DNA of 64,000 bases from Pseudomonas lutea (GCF_000759445.1 NZ_JRMB01000001.1:1736001-1800000); one strand, 5' to 3'; shown: positions 8,550 through 17,853, counted from the stretch's first letter. Translations and numbers: made by a program. Notes: generated by a model not told the origin, from the letters alone.

Positions 8550-10003
8550 TGGGCACTCTTATCCCCTGCATAATCGCTGGCGGCGCCGGCACCCGGTTGT
8601 GGCCTGTTTCACGTGAAGCCATGCCCAAATTCTTCATGCGCATGCCGGATGGCGAAAGCCTGCTGCAGAAGACCTTCAACCGTGCCAGCCAACTGGACGG
8701 CGTTGAGAGCGTGCTTACCGTCACCAATCGAGAGGTGTATTTCCGCACCGTTGATGACTATCGCTTGCTCAACCAACGCAACCTGCCGCTGGAATTCGTG
8801 CTTGAACCCTCTGGCCGCAACACCGCCCCTGCCATCGCTGCGGCCGCGTTGCACGCACAGGCGCGTCATGGCGACGACGCGCAGTTGCTGATTCTCCCAG
8901 CCGACCAGCTGATCAACGACGTGGCTGCGTTTGGTGCTGCGGTGAAGAGCGCGAGCAAGCTGGCCGACGAGGGCTGGCTGGTCACGTTCGGGCTCATCCC
9001 CTCCCGTGCCGAGACCGGGTTTGGCTACATCGAAAAAGGCCAGGCGCTCAGCAGCGAGGCGTTTCAGGTCGCACGCTTCGTAGAGAAACCCGATGCTGCG
9101 ACGGCGCAGGACTACGTTGCAGGCGGGCTGCATCTGTGGAACGCCGGCATGTTCTGCATGCGTGTGGACGTGCTGCTGGCCGAAATGGAGATCCACGCCC
9201 CGCAGGTGCTTGCGGCTGTCCGTGAATGCCTGGCGCGATGCAACACCAAGGAAGGTCGCAACGAGTTGCAAATCGAACTGGACAGCGCGACGTTTGCGCT
9301 GGCGCCGGACATCTCGATCGATTACGCCCTGATGGAGCATTCGCAGAAGGTCGCGGTGGTGCCGTGCGAGTTGGGATGGAGCGATATCGGTTCGTGGAGC
9401 GCGATCCGCGAGCTGTCCTCGGCCGATGAAAACGGGAACCAGTGCAACGGTCAGGTCGTTCTGCATGACGTGACCAATTGTTACATCGACTCGAAGAAGC
9501 GGCTGGTCGGGGGCGTGGGTCTGGATAACCTGATCATCATTGACACCCCGGATGCGTTGTTGATTGCCGACGCTGACCGCAGTCAGGAAGTCAAAATCAT
9601 CGCGCAGGAGCTCAAGCGTCAGCAGCATCCGGCGTATCTGTTGCATAACACGGTGACTCGCCCGTGGGGCACGTACACGGTGCTGGAGGAAGGCAAGCGT
9701 TTCAAGATCAAGCGTATCGTGGTCAAGCCGCAGGCGTCGCTGTCGTTGCAGATGCATCATCACCGCAGCGAGCACTGGATCGTGGTCAGTGGTATGGCGC
9801 TTGTGACCAATAATGATGATGAGTTCATGCTGGACACTAATGAGTCGACGTTCATCAAGCCTGGGCATACTCATCGTCTGGTCAATCCGGGTGTGATTGA
9901 TTTGGTGATGATTGAGGTGCAGAGCGGCGAGTATTTGGGTGAGGACGATATCGTGCGGTTCACTGATGTGTATGGGCGGGTGCCGGAGGCGGCTAAGGTT
10001 TAG
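8549..10003 (+). CDS. mannose-1-phosphate guanylyltransferase / mannose-6-phosphate isomerase
   Basis: 484 aa from ATG at 8549; a longer in-frame extension to 8336 is not supported because the family begins at MGTLIPCIIAGGAGTRLWPV. The N-terminal nucleotidyl-transferase domain has GGAGTRLWPVSREAMPKFF and FVEKPD. The C-terminal type II phosphomannose isomerase cupin has RPWGTY and QMHHHRSEHW. The length fits AlgA/PslB/WbpW. The enzyme makes GDP-mannose for exopolysaccharide or LPS. It stands alone here, with no alg, psl or wbp genes beside it, so which polymer it feeds is unknown. Its TGATG overlap with the small ORF suggests coupled translation. Confidence 0.93.
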   Translation: MGTLIPCIIAGGAGTRLWPVSREAMPKFFMRMPDGESLLQKTFNRASQLDGVESVLTVTNREVYFRTVDDYRLLNQRNLPLEFVLEPSGRNTAPAIAAAALHAQARHGDDAQLLILPADQLINDVAAFGAAVKSASKLADEGWLVTFGLIPSRAETGFGYIEKGQALSSEAFQVARFVEKPDAATAQDYVAGGLHLWNAGMFCMRVDVLLAEMEIHAPQVLAAVRECLARCNTKEGRNELQIELDSATFALAPDISIDYALMEHSQKVAVVPCELGWSDIGSWSAIRELSSADENGNQCNGQVVLHDVTNCYIDSKKRLVGGVGLDNLIIIDTPDALLIADADRSQEVKIIAQELKRQQHPAYLLHNTVTRPWGTYTVLEEGKRFKIKRIVVKPQASLSLQMHHHRSEHWIVVSGMALVTNNDDEFMLDTNESTFIKPGHTHRLVNPGVIDLVMIEVQSGEYLGEDDIVRFTDVYGRVPEAAKV

Positions 10004-10019
10004 CGGTTTTTAGATCAGG

Positions 10020-10310
10020 ATCAGGCTCGGATCAAGATCAGGGGCGTCGGCCTAACGGCCTCGGGTTTCGCCTTCGGCGAGTTACTTGGAAAAGCACCCC
10101 AAGTAACCAAGGGTGCTTGCTCCTGGTTTGGCCCCTCCTTCGTCGGGGTTCCCTCACTTCGGTCTTGCTCCGTGGGCCCGCCGCCATCCGCCATCCATGG
10201 CGGGGGGCGGCTCTCGCGGCATCCATGCCGCTCGGCCCACTGCGCAAGACCTGCGTTCAGCCTGCACCCAAGTCGCGATTGGCGGTGTTTGAGCTTTTTG
10301 CGTTTGAAGA
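10020..10310. repeat. composite intergenic repeat with nested palindromes
   Basis: No gene is supported in 10004-10441. The block contains GTTACTTGG-N9-CCAAGTAAC (10081-10107), CCGCCAT-CC-ATGGCGG near 10190 and CGGCAT-CC-ATGCCG near 10220, joined by GTCGGGG/CCTCACTTCGG stretches. Blocks with this order of palindromes are, to my recollection, common between genes in fluorescent pseudomonads; I cannot count copies from one window. Confidence 0.6.
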
Positions 10311-10345
10311 TCGAGATCAAAAGCGGGTTTAGGGCGGATCAAAGG

Positions 10346-10414
10346 CTTCCCGGCTAAAGCCGGTTTCACTGACTGCATGCGTTGCTTTTGGTGGGACCGG
10401 CTTGAGCCGGGAAG
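10346..10414. repeat. REP pair, CTTCCCGGCTAAAGCCGGT class
   Basis: CTTCCCGGCTAAAGCCGGTT at 10346-10365 faces the inverse ACCGGCTTGAGCCGGGAAG at 10396-10414. This is a second REP class in the window, also found at 16963-17031 and 49711-49846. Confidence 0.75.
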
Positions 10415-10441
10415 CGTTTGCGTCTTTGCGGGAGGTTGGGC

Positions 10442-11317
10442 TCAGGGTGTCTGCGCGGCTTTGATGTGGTCGATGAAGCGGTTCGTGGCCGGGGCCTTTT
10501 CGTGGCGTCGGTGGATCAGCGACAGCGATGAGGTCGGGCGGCAGTCTTCCAGGGGGCGGTAGAGCACGTTGGGCAAGCGGATGTGATTGACCACCGACTC
10601 GGGCACCACTGCTATGCCCTGGCCGAGGCTGACCAGGGCGATCACTGATACCAGGCTTCCCGGTTGCGGACCGAGTGTTGGCGCGAAGCCGCCATGGGCT
10701 GCAACTTCCAGGGTGCCGGATATCTGCTCGGGCAGGATGAAGGTCTCGTTTTGCACATGCTGCGCGTTGATGACCTTGAGTTTGCCGAGCCAGCAGGTGT
10801 CCGGCAGCGCCAGCACAAATCCTTCCGTCAACAGTTCCACGGCGCTCAGGGAGTCGGGCAATTGCATCGGGGAGCGGATGAACCCGACATCCAGCCGGCC
10901 TTCTTCTATTCGCCGGGGCAGCGTCGGCATGAGGTGTTCGATGATGCTGAACTCGACGTCCGGGTGGCGCTGGCGAAACTCACCCACATGCCGTTGCAGC
11001 ACCCCCGAAAACACCGCTGAGGCGACATAGCCCAACTCTATCCGGCCGGCCTCGCCGCGTCCGGCGCGCTGGACATTGAACTGCGCGGTTTCAAATTGCC
11101 GCACTGCCAGTTCCGCTTCGATCTGCAATGCCCGCCCTGCTTCGGTCAGCCTGACTTCCCGCTGCTCACGCAGAAACAAGGGAGTGCCCAGGGCGTTTTC
11201 CAGGTCCTGGATCTGGCGAGTCAGCGTCGGGGGCGCGATGCCCAGCTGCTCGGCGGCGCGGGTGAAATGCCGGTGCCGGGCGACCGCCAGGAAGTAACGG
11301 AAGTGACGTATTTCCAT
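10442..11317 (-). CDS. LysR family transcriptional regulator
   Basis: 291 aa. The N-terminal winged HTH reads MEIRHFRYFLAVARHRHFTR, then AAEQLGIAPPTLTRQI, and the rest is a LysR substrate-binding domain. It is divergent from a DHA2-type efflux gene whose start is 162 bases away, the usual arrangement for a LysR regulator and its target. A perfect dyad TTACCT-TTC-AGGTAA lies only 6 bases before its start codon. The effector is unknown. Confidence 0.92.
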   Translation of the reverse strand: MEIRHFRYFLAVARHRHFTRAAEQLGIAPPTLTRQIQDLENALGTPLFLREQREVRLTEAGRALQIEAELAVRQFETAQFNVQRAGRGEAGRIELGYVASAVFSGVLQRHVGEFRQRHPDVEFSIIEHLMPTLPRRIEEGRLDVGFIRSPMQLPDSLSAVELLTEGFVLALPDTCWLGKLKVINAQHVQNETFILPEQISGTLEVAAHGGFAPTLGPQPGSLVSVIALVSLGQGIAVVPESVVNHIRLPNVLYRPLEDCRPTSSLSLIHRRHEKAPATNRFIDHIKAAQTP

Positions 11318-11323
11318 GGAGCG

Positions 11324-11338
11324 TTACCTTTCAGGTAA
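11324..11338. promoter_or_regulatory. LysR-type operator candidate
   Basis: TTACCTTTCAGGTAA is a perfect dyad and contains T-N11-A, the LysR-box pattern. It sits in the divergent intergenic region next to the lysR start codon, suited to autorepression and control of the MFS gene. Confidence 0.5.
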
Positions 11339-11478
11339 TGAAATAGCGGACGACGGGTAACAGAGCATAGGCCATGCGCGCTTACTCTAGCGCTGGATCA
11401 ACGACGTGGACGTGTCTCCACGTTAGCATCGTCAGCCAGCACCCTTAGCCAGCACCTAACGGCCCCGGAGTCCCGAAC

Positions 11479-13008
11479 ATGTCTCACGCCAGCCCCCGCA
11501 AGACCCTGCTCACGGCCTCCGGCGTGTGCGCGTTGATCGTGCTCGACACCAACATTGTCGCCGTCACGCTGCCAAGCATCGCCCGCGATCTGAACGCCGG
11601 GTTCGCCGACATCGAATGGGTGATCAGCGCCTATATGCTGGCCTTCGCCGCGCTGTTGCTGCCGGCCGGCAGCCTGGCCGACCGGTTCGGCCGCAAGCGC
11701 ATGCTGCTGACGGGGCTGGTGCTGTTCATCCTGGCGTCGCTGGGTTGCGGCGCGGCGCCTGACATTGTTTACCTCGACATCGCCCGGGCGATCAAAGGCG
11801 TTGGCGCCGCGCTGCTGCTGACCTCGGCGCTGGCGACCATTGGCCATGTTTTTCACGACGAAGCCGAGCGCGCCAGGGCCTGGGCGCTTTGGGGTGCATG
11901 CATGGGCGTGGCGATGACGGCGGCGCCCACCGTCGGCGGCCTTATCGCCGAGCTGATGGGCTGGCGCTGGATTTTCTACCTGAACCTGCCGGTGGGCGTG
12001 GGCTTGCTGACACTGGTCATGCGCAACATCGACGAGTCGCGCAACGAGCAGTCGGCACGACTTGATCCGTGGGGCAGCCTGTTTTTCAGCGCCAGCCTGC
12101 TGAGCCTGATCTGGGGGCTGATCGAGGCCAATCGAATCGGCTGGGGCGCCCCGCTCACCTCTTTGCGCCTGACTGCAGGCGCACTGTTACTCGCCCTGTT
12201 TGTAATCGTGGAGCGCATGCAGCGTCGGCCCATGGTCGACTTGCAGCTGTTCAGATACCCGAGGTTCATCGGCGCTTTGCTCGGCATGTTCGCTTACGCC
12301 GGCTGCGCCCAGGTGATGATGACGCTGCTGCCGTTTTATCTGCAGAACGGTCTGGGTTTCAGCGCGATCGACTCGGGCCTGGGCATGCTGCCCTTCGCGG
12401 TCACCATGCTGTTGTTGCCCCGTCTGGGGCCGACACTGTCCCGGCACTTGTCCCCGGCGGCGATGATGGCGCTGGGCTTGACCCTCGTGGGAGTGGGCGA
12501 CCTGCTCTGCGCCTGGGCAACGGGTGTTGAGGGTTACCCTGCGTTCGCGGCGGCCATGGCGGTGACCGGTGCCGGCGCCGGACTGCTCAATGGCGATACG
12601 CAGAAAAACATCATGGCGTGCGTTCCCCGCGACCGCACGGGCATGGCCTCAGGAATGAGCACGACCATGCGCTTCAGCGCGATCATGCTGGCCATCGGGG
12701 TGTATGGCGCGCTGCTGGCCAGCGCTACGCTGGACAAGTTAAACGACACACTGGCGAGTACCGCGCCCGATCTGCTGAGCCAGGCACAACACATCGCATC
12801 GCGCGTCGTGGCCGGCGACATGGCCGCCGCGCTGGAAACACTGGAGCCTGGCGCACGAGCAATGATTCAACCGCTGGCCCGGGAAGCGTTCGTCACAGGC
12901 TTCGGCTCGGTGCTCTGGGTTTCCGGCCTTGTCGCGCTGTTCGCAGCGGCGCTGGTCGGCGGGTTGATGCGCAGCCCGATCCCTGTCACGCACTTGAAAA
13001 CGGCCTGA
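11479..13008 (+). CDS. MFS transporter, DHA2 (14-TM EmrB/QacA) family
   Basis: 509 aa. The start follows an alanine/proline-poor leader and TM1 contains LIVLDTNIVAVTLPSIARD, the DHA2 motif; motif A follows as GSLADRFGRKRML. About 14 hydrophobic segments are visible, with a central loop ARLDPWGS. It is probably a proton-driven exporter of drugs or small toxic compounds in the inner membrane. No membrane-fusion protein (EmrA) or outer membrane factor is adjacent. Divergent from the lysR gene, which likely controls it. Confidence 0.9.
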   Translation: MSHASPRKTLLTASGVCALIVLDTNIVAVTLPSIARDLNAGFADIEWVISAYMLAFAALLLPAGSLADRFGRKRMLLTGLVLFILASLGCGAAPDIVYLDIARAIKGVGAALLLTSALATIGHVFHDEAERARAWALWGACMGVAMTAAPTVGGLIAELMGWRWIFYLNLPVGVGLLTLVMRNIDESRNEQSARLDPWGSLFFSASLLSLIWGLIEANRIGWGAPLTSLRLTAGALLLALFVIVERMQRRPMVDLQLFRYPRFIGALLGMFAYAGCAQVMMTLLPFYLQNGLGFSAIDSGLGMLPFAVTMLLLPRLGPTLSRHLSPAAMMALGLTLVGVGDLLCAWATGVEGYPAFAAAMAVTGAGAGLLNGDTQKNIMACVPRDRTGMASGMSTTMRFSAIMLAIGVYGALLASATLDKLNDTLASTAPDLLSQAQHIASRVVAGDMAAALETLEPGARAMIQPLAREAFVTGFGSVLWVSGLVALFAAALVGGLMRSPIPVTHLKTA

Positions 13009-13077
13009 TCGCCAGACGGACTTGCAGGGCGCGATCACTGCACATGTCGCGCTTGCCCATGCCCAGCTCAGCTCAGC

Positions 13078-14214
13078 TCAGCGAGCGGCGAGGGCCCACA
13101 GCTGCGCCAGGTCGCGCGCCCGGTCATGCAGCAGCGTGGCCGCGTTGGCGCAGGCAGCCTCCAGCGTCATCGGCCCGCTGGTCACGGCGAACGCCGCACT
13201 GATGCCATGCCCATAGAGCTCGGCGTATCCCTCGCCCAACGTGCCGGCCAATACAATGACCGGCACGTTGCTGCGCCGAGCAATCCGGGCGACCCCGAAC
13301 GGCGTTTTGCCACGCAACGTCTGCGCATCGAAGCGGCCCTCACCGGTGATGACCAGGTCAGCGCCTTCGAGGGCTTCGGCCAGGCCGGTCAGGTCAGCGA
13401 CCACTTCCACGCCTGGCCGGAACGAGGCATTCAGGTAAGCCTTTGCCGCAAAGCCCATGCCGCCGGCCGCGCCGCTGCCGGGGTATTCGCTTTCGTCTTT
13501 GCCCAGCGACTGCGCAGAGTGACGGGCGAAATGTGCCAAAGCGGCGTCCAGAGCCAGCACCTGCTCGGGGGAAGCGCCCTTCTGCGGACCGAAGATGTGC
13601 GAAGCGCCCTGCACGCCGCACAATGGGTTGTTGACGTCGGCGGCCACCTCGAACTGCACGCTGCTCAATCGCGGGTCGAGACCGCTCAGGTCGATGCGCG
13701 TCAATTGCTGCAAGGCCAGACCGCCGGCAACGAGTGGTTGGTCGTGCTGATCGACAAAACGCGCGCCCAGCGCCGAAAGCATGCCGGTGCCGGCATCGTT
13801 GGTCGCGCTGCCGCCAATGGCCAGAATGATCCGTTCGGCGCCAGTGTCCAGCGCGGCGTTGATGAGCTGACCGGTGCCGAACGTGCTGGTCACTGTCGCG
13901 TCTCGCTGCTCCAGGCTCAACAACTGCAGGCCGCTGGCCATGGCCATCTCGATGATCCCCGTGCGCGATGCCGCGAGCCAGCCCCATTGCGCCTGAACCG
14001 GCTGCCCCAGCGGGCCACTGACTTGCACGCTCATCCATTGCCCGTCACAGGCGGCCAATACCGCTTCGATGGTGCCCTCGCCGCCATCGGCCATCGGACA
14101 TTCGATCAGCCGGGCGTCCGGCCATACCTCCCTGAGCCCTCCGGCAATGGCCTGAGCGACGGCCTGGGCGCTGAGGCTGTCCTTGAACGAATCCGGGGCG
14201 ATGACGACTTTCAT
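13078..14214 (-). CDS. glycerate kinase (GarK/GlxK type)
   Basis: 378 aa from ATG at 14214, which follows AAGGAGA by 5 bases; the frame extends to 14325 but the family starts MKVVIAPDSFKDSLSA. Seen motifs are MADGGEGT, GGSATNDAGTG and VITGEGRFDAQT. The enzyme phosphorylates D-glycerate, feeding it into glycolysis. It lies downstream of a CdaR-type regulator gene on the same strand, separated by 224 bases that contain three 18-bp direct repeats, so it probably has its own regulated promoter. In enterobacteria CdaR controls glycerate kinase with glucarate and galactarate genes, which fits the gud genes 4 kb away. Confidence 0.92.
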   Translation of the reverse strand: MKVVIAPDSFKDSLSAQAVAQAIAGGLREVWPDARLIECPMADGGEGTIEAVLAACDGQWMSVQVSGPLGQPVQAQWGWLAASRTGIIEMAMASGLQLLSLEQRDATVTSTFGTGQLINAALDTGAERIILAIGGSATNDAGTGMLSALGARFVDQHDQPLVAGGLALQQLTRIDLSGLDPRLSSVQFEVAADVNNPLCGVQGASHIFGPQKGASPEQVLALDAALAHFARHSAQSLGKDESEYPGSGAAGGMGFAAKAYLNASFRPGVEVVADLTGLAEALEGADLVITGEGRFDAQTLRGKTPFGVARIARRSNVPVIVLAGTLGEGYAELYGHGISAAFAVTSGPMTLEAACANAATLLHDRARDLAQLWALAAR

Positions 14215-14262
14215 GCGATTCTCCTTGGCGATGGCCGATCTGTGTTTTGGACGCGTCTGGCC

Positions 14263-14316
14263 GACTGGACGGTCGTAATTGACTGCACGGTCGGAACTGA
14301 CTGGACGGCGAAACCT
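14263..14316. promoter_or_regulatory. three 18-bp direct repeats upstream of glycerate kinase
   Basis: Units start at 14263, 14281 and 14299 and share GACTGGACGG(T)CG followed by an AT-richer tail. They occupy 49-102 bases before the glycerate kinase start, a usual activator position. CdaR from the adjacent gene is the obvious candidate ligand. The last unit is shorter in its match. Confidence 0.5.
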
Positions 14317-14438
14317 GCCGTTCACCCGATGGTCGCACTTTCGCCCGACCGCGGCGCCTTACGCTTGCACAACGGAGCGCGCCAACGGTCGGTCATTTGA
14401 ACAACTGCAGGCGGGTGGTGATCGTCGCAGAGGCCTAC

Positions 14439-15524
14439 CTAGCGGGGCACGATCTGCGCGCCAAGGTACAAGCGCAACAGGTCCTCGGTCCGATAGGGGT
14501 CGCAGCCGGTCAGTTCGGCGATTTTCTCAAGCCGGTAGCGCAAGCTGTTGCGGTGGATGCCCAGCGCGTCGGCGCACGCCCGGCTCTCGCCGCTGTAGTC
14601 AAACCAGGCGCGCAGGGTGTCGAGCAGTTGGGGGTTATCTTCAAGGCGCTGGATGGGCTCAGCGATGCCCTCGGCCAGCCAGTCGTGCCGATTGCGCCAG
14701 AACAACAACGCCAGGCGATGGCTGGGCAGGCGAAGCAATTTCAGTGACGGGCAGACATGCCGGGCGTAATCAAGCAGATCACGCGCGGCGGTGCACGCGC
14801 TGCGCAGGGAGGCCAAATCCGACGAAGGCTCGACAGTCGCCATGCGCTCCACGGGCCAGCCCTGCTCGGCAAATTGTTCCAGCAACAGGGCGTCGTCGCG
14901 GTCCTTGCCGACCGCGCGGCACCAGTGGATCAGTCCCGGTTCGCACGGCAGGCACCAACTGTTGGCGTAACGGGCGCTCAGCCATGCGCAGAGCGAACCG
15001 GCGCAGGTCGCCCCTTCGGGCAGTTCGAACACGACCGCCTGGCGCGGCAACTGAGGATGCAGCCCCAACTGCTCAGCCTCGGCAATCAAGTGCGCATTGC
15101 TGTCGCCGAGCAACAGCCGCGAGAGCAGGTCTTCGCCACGCTGCTGCCGCCACTGCCGATCGGCCTGCTGGCGTCGATGCTCCATCAGCATCTCGGCGGT
15201 CATCTTCACCAGCTCGGCGTACACCCGCACCTCGTCCGGCTCACCGCTAATGCCGAGCACGCCGATGAGTTTGTCATCCAGCATGAGCGGCAGATTGACC
15301 CCGGCACGCACACCGTCGAGCTGGCGTGCCGCGTGAGAATCGATTTCCACGACACGGCGGTTGGCGAGCACTAGCTGCGCACCTTCATGACGCGTGTACA
15401 GCCGTTCGGCCTCACCGCTGCCGATGATAATGCCGAGGTAGTCCATAACGTTGACGTTGCACGGCAGGATCGCCATCGCCCGATCGACAATATCCTGAGC
15501 AAGGGTGTGATCAAGGGCGAACAT
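14439..15524 (-). CDS. cdaR: CdaR family sugar-diacid transcriptional regulator
   Basis: 361 aa. The N-terminal sugar-diacid recognition domain (from LAQDIVDRAMAILPCNVNVM) and the PucR-type C-terminal helix-turn-helix (GIHRNSLRYRLEKIAELTGC) are both clear. In E. coli CdaR activates glucarate, galactarate and glycerate genes. Here it is followed on the same strand by glycerate kinase and lies about 3 kb from the glucarate dehydratase cluster, which has its own FCD-type regulator. I infer control of the kinase; control of the gud genes is open. Confidence 0.9.
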   Translation of the reverse strand: MFALDHTLAQDIVDRAMAILPCNVNVMDYLGIIIGSGEAERLYTRHEGAQLVLANRRVVEIDSHAARQLDGVRAGVNLPLMLDDKLIGVLGISGEPDEVRVYAELVKMTAEMLMEHRRQQADRQWRQQRGEDLLSRLLLGDSNAHLIAEAEQLGLHPQLPRQAVVFELPEGATCAGSLCAWLSARYANSWCLPCEPGLIHWCRAVGKDRDDALLLEQFAEQGWPVERMATVEPSSDLASLRSACTAARDLLDYARHVCPSLKLLRLPSHRLALLFWRNRHDWLAEGIAEPIQRLEDNPQLLDTLRAWFDYSGESRACADALGIHRNSLRYRLEKIAELTGCDPYRTEDLLRLYLGAQIVPR

Positions 15525-15706
15525 GAGAGGCCGCCGTGGAGCAGTGTGAGTTGGAGGTCATACACATCAGGTCTTGTTTTTGGGGTGTCTGGAGTCTGCC
15601 TGAAATTGCCCCGAACTTCCCGTCCGTCAGCACATTGGTGGATGCCAAGCGAAACGCTGACGTGGCAGAGTGCATGCATCGCCTTGGCATTTGAGAGTAA
15701 TCACAT

Positions 15707-16873
15707 TTGACGCTAATACTTGCTGCCCGGCGTCTGCACCGCCTCCCCCTCCTCCTCTGCGCGTTGGCACTGCAGGCCTGCGCCGCAAGCGATCAGCCGC
15801 TGGGCCAGGCAAGCTTTGCCGAGTATCGCCAGCAGACCATCGCGTGGATGAAGGCGAACCGGTCGTTCCAGACCTCGAATCATGCGGCCGAGATCGAGTG
15901 GAACGCGCCGCAGGAATGGCGCCCTAAAACACCGCCCACTCGCGGCATTCTTCTGGTTCATGGCTTGGGCGATTCGCCCTGGTCATTCAACGATGTCGGT
16001 GCGTCCCTTGCAGCGCAGGGCTTTTTGGTGCGCACGGTGCTGCTGCCCGGGCATGGCAGCAAGCCCGCCGACATGCTGGATGTCACCCTCAAGCAGTGGC
16101 AGCGTGTGGTCCGCGAGCAGACTCAAATTCTTGAAAAGGAAGTGCCGACAGTCTATCTGGGCGGATTTTCTACGGGTGCCAATCTGGTGGTGGACTACGC
16201 CTACGAGCATCCTGAAATCGCCGGGCTGGTGCTGTTTTCCCCTGCGTTCAAACCGGAAAACACCTACGCCTGGCTCACTCAATACATTGGCTGGTTCCGC
16301 CCCTGGCTGGCGAAGCCCGATGATGGCGTCCGCCCGATGCAGACGCCGGTGCGCTACCTCAACGTGCCCACCAATGGCTTCGCCCAGTTCTATCGCAGTG
16401 CCTTGCTGGCCCAGAAGCATGTGCATCAGGCGGTCTATGACAAGCCGGTGTTTGTGGCGATCACCGAACACGATTCGGTGCTTGATACGGGCTACGTGCT
16501 GGACACTTTCAATGCACGCTTCACCAGCCCGGCCAGTCGGTTGATCTGGTATGGCAATGCCCCGGCAGCTTCCCAGACATCGCCCAGGGTGCTGGTGCGC
16601 AACGACTTCTTGCCCGAGTACCGAATCGCGCAGTTGTCCCACATGGGGCTGATGTTTTCCCCTGCCGATCCGTTGTATGGCGTGGACGGCAGCCAGCGAA
16701 TTTGCTGGAACGGTCAGCAGGCGACCGACATGCAGAAATGCCTGAGTGGCGAGCCGGTGTGGTATTCCGATTGGGGTCACCGCGAACCGGGCAAAATATT
16801 TGCCCGGTTGACCTTCAATCCTTATTTCGAATGGCAGTCCAGGGTGATGCTGGAGGTGCTCGGGCATAGATAA
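15707..16873 (+). CDS. alpha/beta hydrolase lipoprotein
   Basis: 388 aa. The start is TTG at 15707, because no ATG occurs before the signal sequence and the frame gives a good lipoprotein signal with lipobox LQAC (Cys about residue 25). The hydrolase core has LLVHGLGDSPWSF (oxyanion region) and nucleophile elbow GFSTG, with PGHG as in lysophospholipase/carboxylesterase-like enzymes. The residue after the lipid Cys is Ala, not Asp, which favours outer-membrane sorting. Substrate unknown. It stands alone between the cdaR gene and the glucarate regulator. Confidence 0.82.
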   Translation: MTLILAARRLHRLPLLLCALALQACAASDQPLGQASFAEYRQQTIAWMKANRSFQTSNHAAEIEWNAPQEWRPKTPPTRGILLVHGLGDSPWSFNDVGASLAAQGFLVRTVLLPGHGSKPADMLDVTLKQWQRVVREQTQILEKEVPTVYLGGFSTGANLVVDYAYEHPEIAGLVLFSPAFKPENTYAWLTQYIGWFRPWLAKPDDGVRPMQTPVRYLNVPTNGFAQFYRSALLAQKHVHQAVYDKPVFVAITEHDSVLDTGYVLDTFNARFTSPASRLIWYGNAPAASQTSPRVLVRNDFLPEYRIAQLSHMGLMFSPADPLYGVDGSQRICWNGQQATDMQKCLSGEPVWYSDWGHREPGKIFARLTFNPYFEWQSRVMLEVLGHR

Positions 16874-16962
16874 TCCAGCTTGTAGGCACCGGCTGGCTGA
16901 TTCGTTGGCGGGCGAATGTTGCCAGTCGACATACCTTACCTGTGACGGTGCAACACCCGACG

Positions 16963-17031
16963 CCTTCCCGGCTGAAGCCGGTCCCACTATCAGAATGCGT
17001 TCCCCTGTGGGACCGGCTTTAGCCGGGAAAG
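16963..17031. repeat. REP pair, CTTCCCGGCTGAAGCCGGT class
   Basis: CTTCCCGGCTGAAGCCGGTC at 16963-16982 faces ACCGGCTTTAGCCGGGAAAG at 17012-17031. A further broken copy follows near 17078. It lies between the lipoprotein gene and the convergent regulator. Confidence 0.75.
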
Positions 17032-17139
17032 CGTCGCATGCCATCACCCAGAACGACACTGATCCGCCCTGCCGCTTCCCGGCTGGAAGGACCCGGGCGG
17101 GGTCAGGCACCTCGCCACGTCCAGTAACGCGTCGGTTTG

Positions 17140-17853
17140 TCACTCGGCGGGCGCGAGCCTTTCGCGGCTGTTGCTCAGGTGTGTCCACATGGCGGCGCGG
17201 GCGGCGTCGGGGTCCTGGCGGCGGATGGCGGCGAGGATGGCTTCGTGTTCGAGGTTGGCCAGATACGCATGGTGGGTGAGGCTCGCGCCGGCGCGCTCAC
17301 TGGAGGCGATGCGGCTACGGGGAATGACGGCGTTGCCGAGGTTCTGCAGGATCTCCAGGAAATACGGGTTGCCGGTCGCTTCAGCGATCAGCAGATGAAA
17401 GCGGCGGTCGGCCTCGACGCAACTGTCGTCCTTCGCCAGCAGGTCCTGATAATCGTCCAGCGCCAGACGCATTGCCGCCAGTTGCTCATGGGTACGCCGC
17501 AGCGCAGCCAGCGCGACTGCCTGGGTTTCCAGCCCCATGCGCAACTCGATGATATGCCGCACGCTGAACGCGGTTTCGACCTTCAAATGCAGCGCGCTCT
17601 GCTCCGCACGCGCCAGCACGTAGGTGCCTTTGCCCTGATGCGTCTCGACCAGCCCGGACGCCTGCAGCTTGGAAATCGCCTCGCGCACCACGGTTCGACT
17701 GACGCCATGCTCGCGCACGATCTCGCTTTCAGAGGGCAGCTTCGCTCCGGGCGCAATGGTGCCCATCAGGATGCGCTGACTGAGATCAGTCACCAGATCG
17801 GTGGCCAGGCTGTGCTGGCGGCGCTTGGGCGGCAACGGTCCGACGGTATTCAT
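17140..17853 (-). CDS. GntR/FadR-subfamily regulator (FCD domain), probable glucarate regulator
   Basis: 237 aa. N-terminal winged HTH with GAKLPSESEIVREHGVSRTV and QASGLVETHQGKGTYV, then an all-helical FCD ligand domain with metal-binding His and Asp typical of the family (DRRFHLLIAEATGNPY, HHAYLANLEHEAIL). It is divergent from the GudP-like transporter and GudD genes, 340 bases away, so it most likely represses them in the absence of a hexarate. Two ACTTGTAT elements in the intergenic region are possible sites. Confidence 0.9.
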   Translation of the reverse strand: MNTVGPLPPKRRQHSLATDLVTDLSQRILMGTIAPGAKLPSESEIVREHGVSRTVVREAISKLQASGLVETHQGKGTYVLARAEQSALHLKVETAFSVRHIIELRMGLETQAVALAALRRTHEQLAAMRLALDDYQDLLAKDDSCVEADRRFHLLIAEATGNPYFLEILQNLGNAVIPRSRIASSERAGASLTHHAYLANLEHEAILAAIRRQDPDAARAAMWTHLSNSRERLAPAE

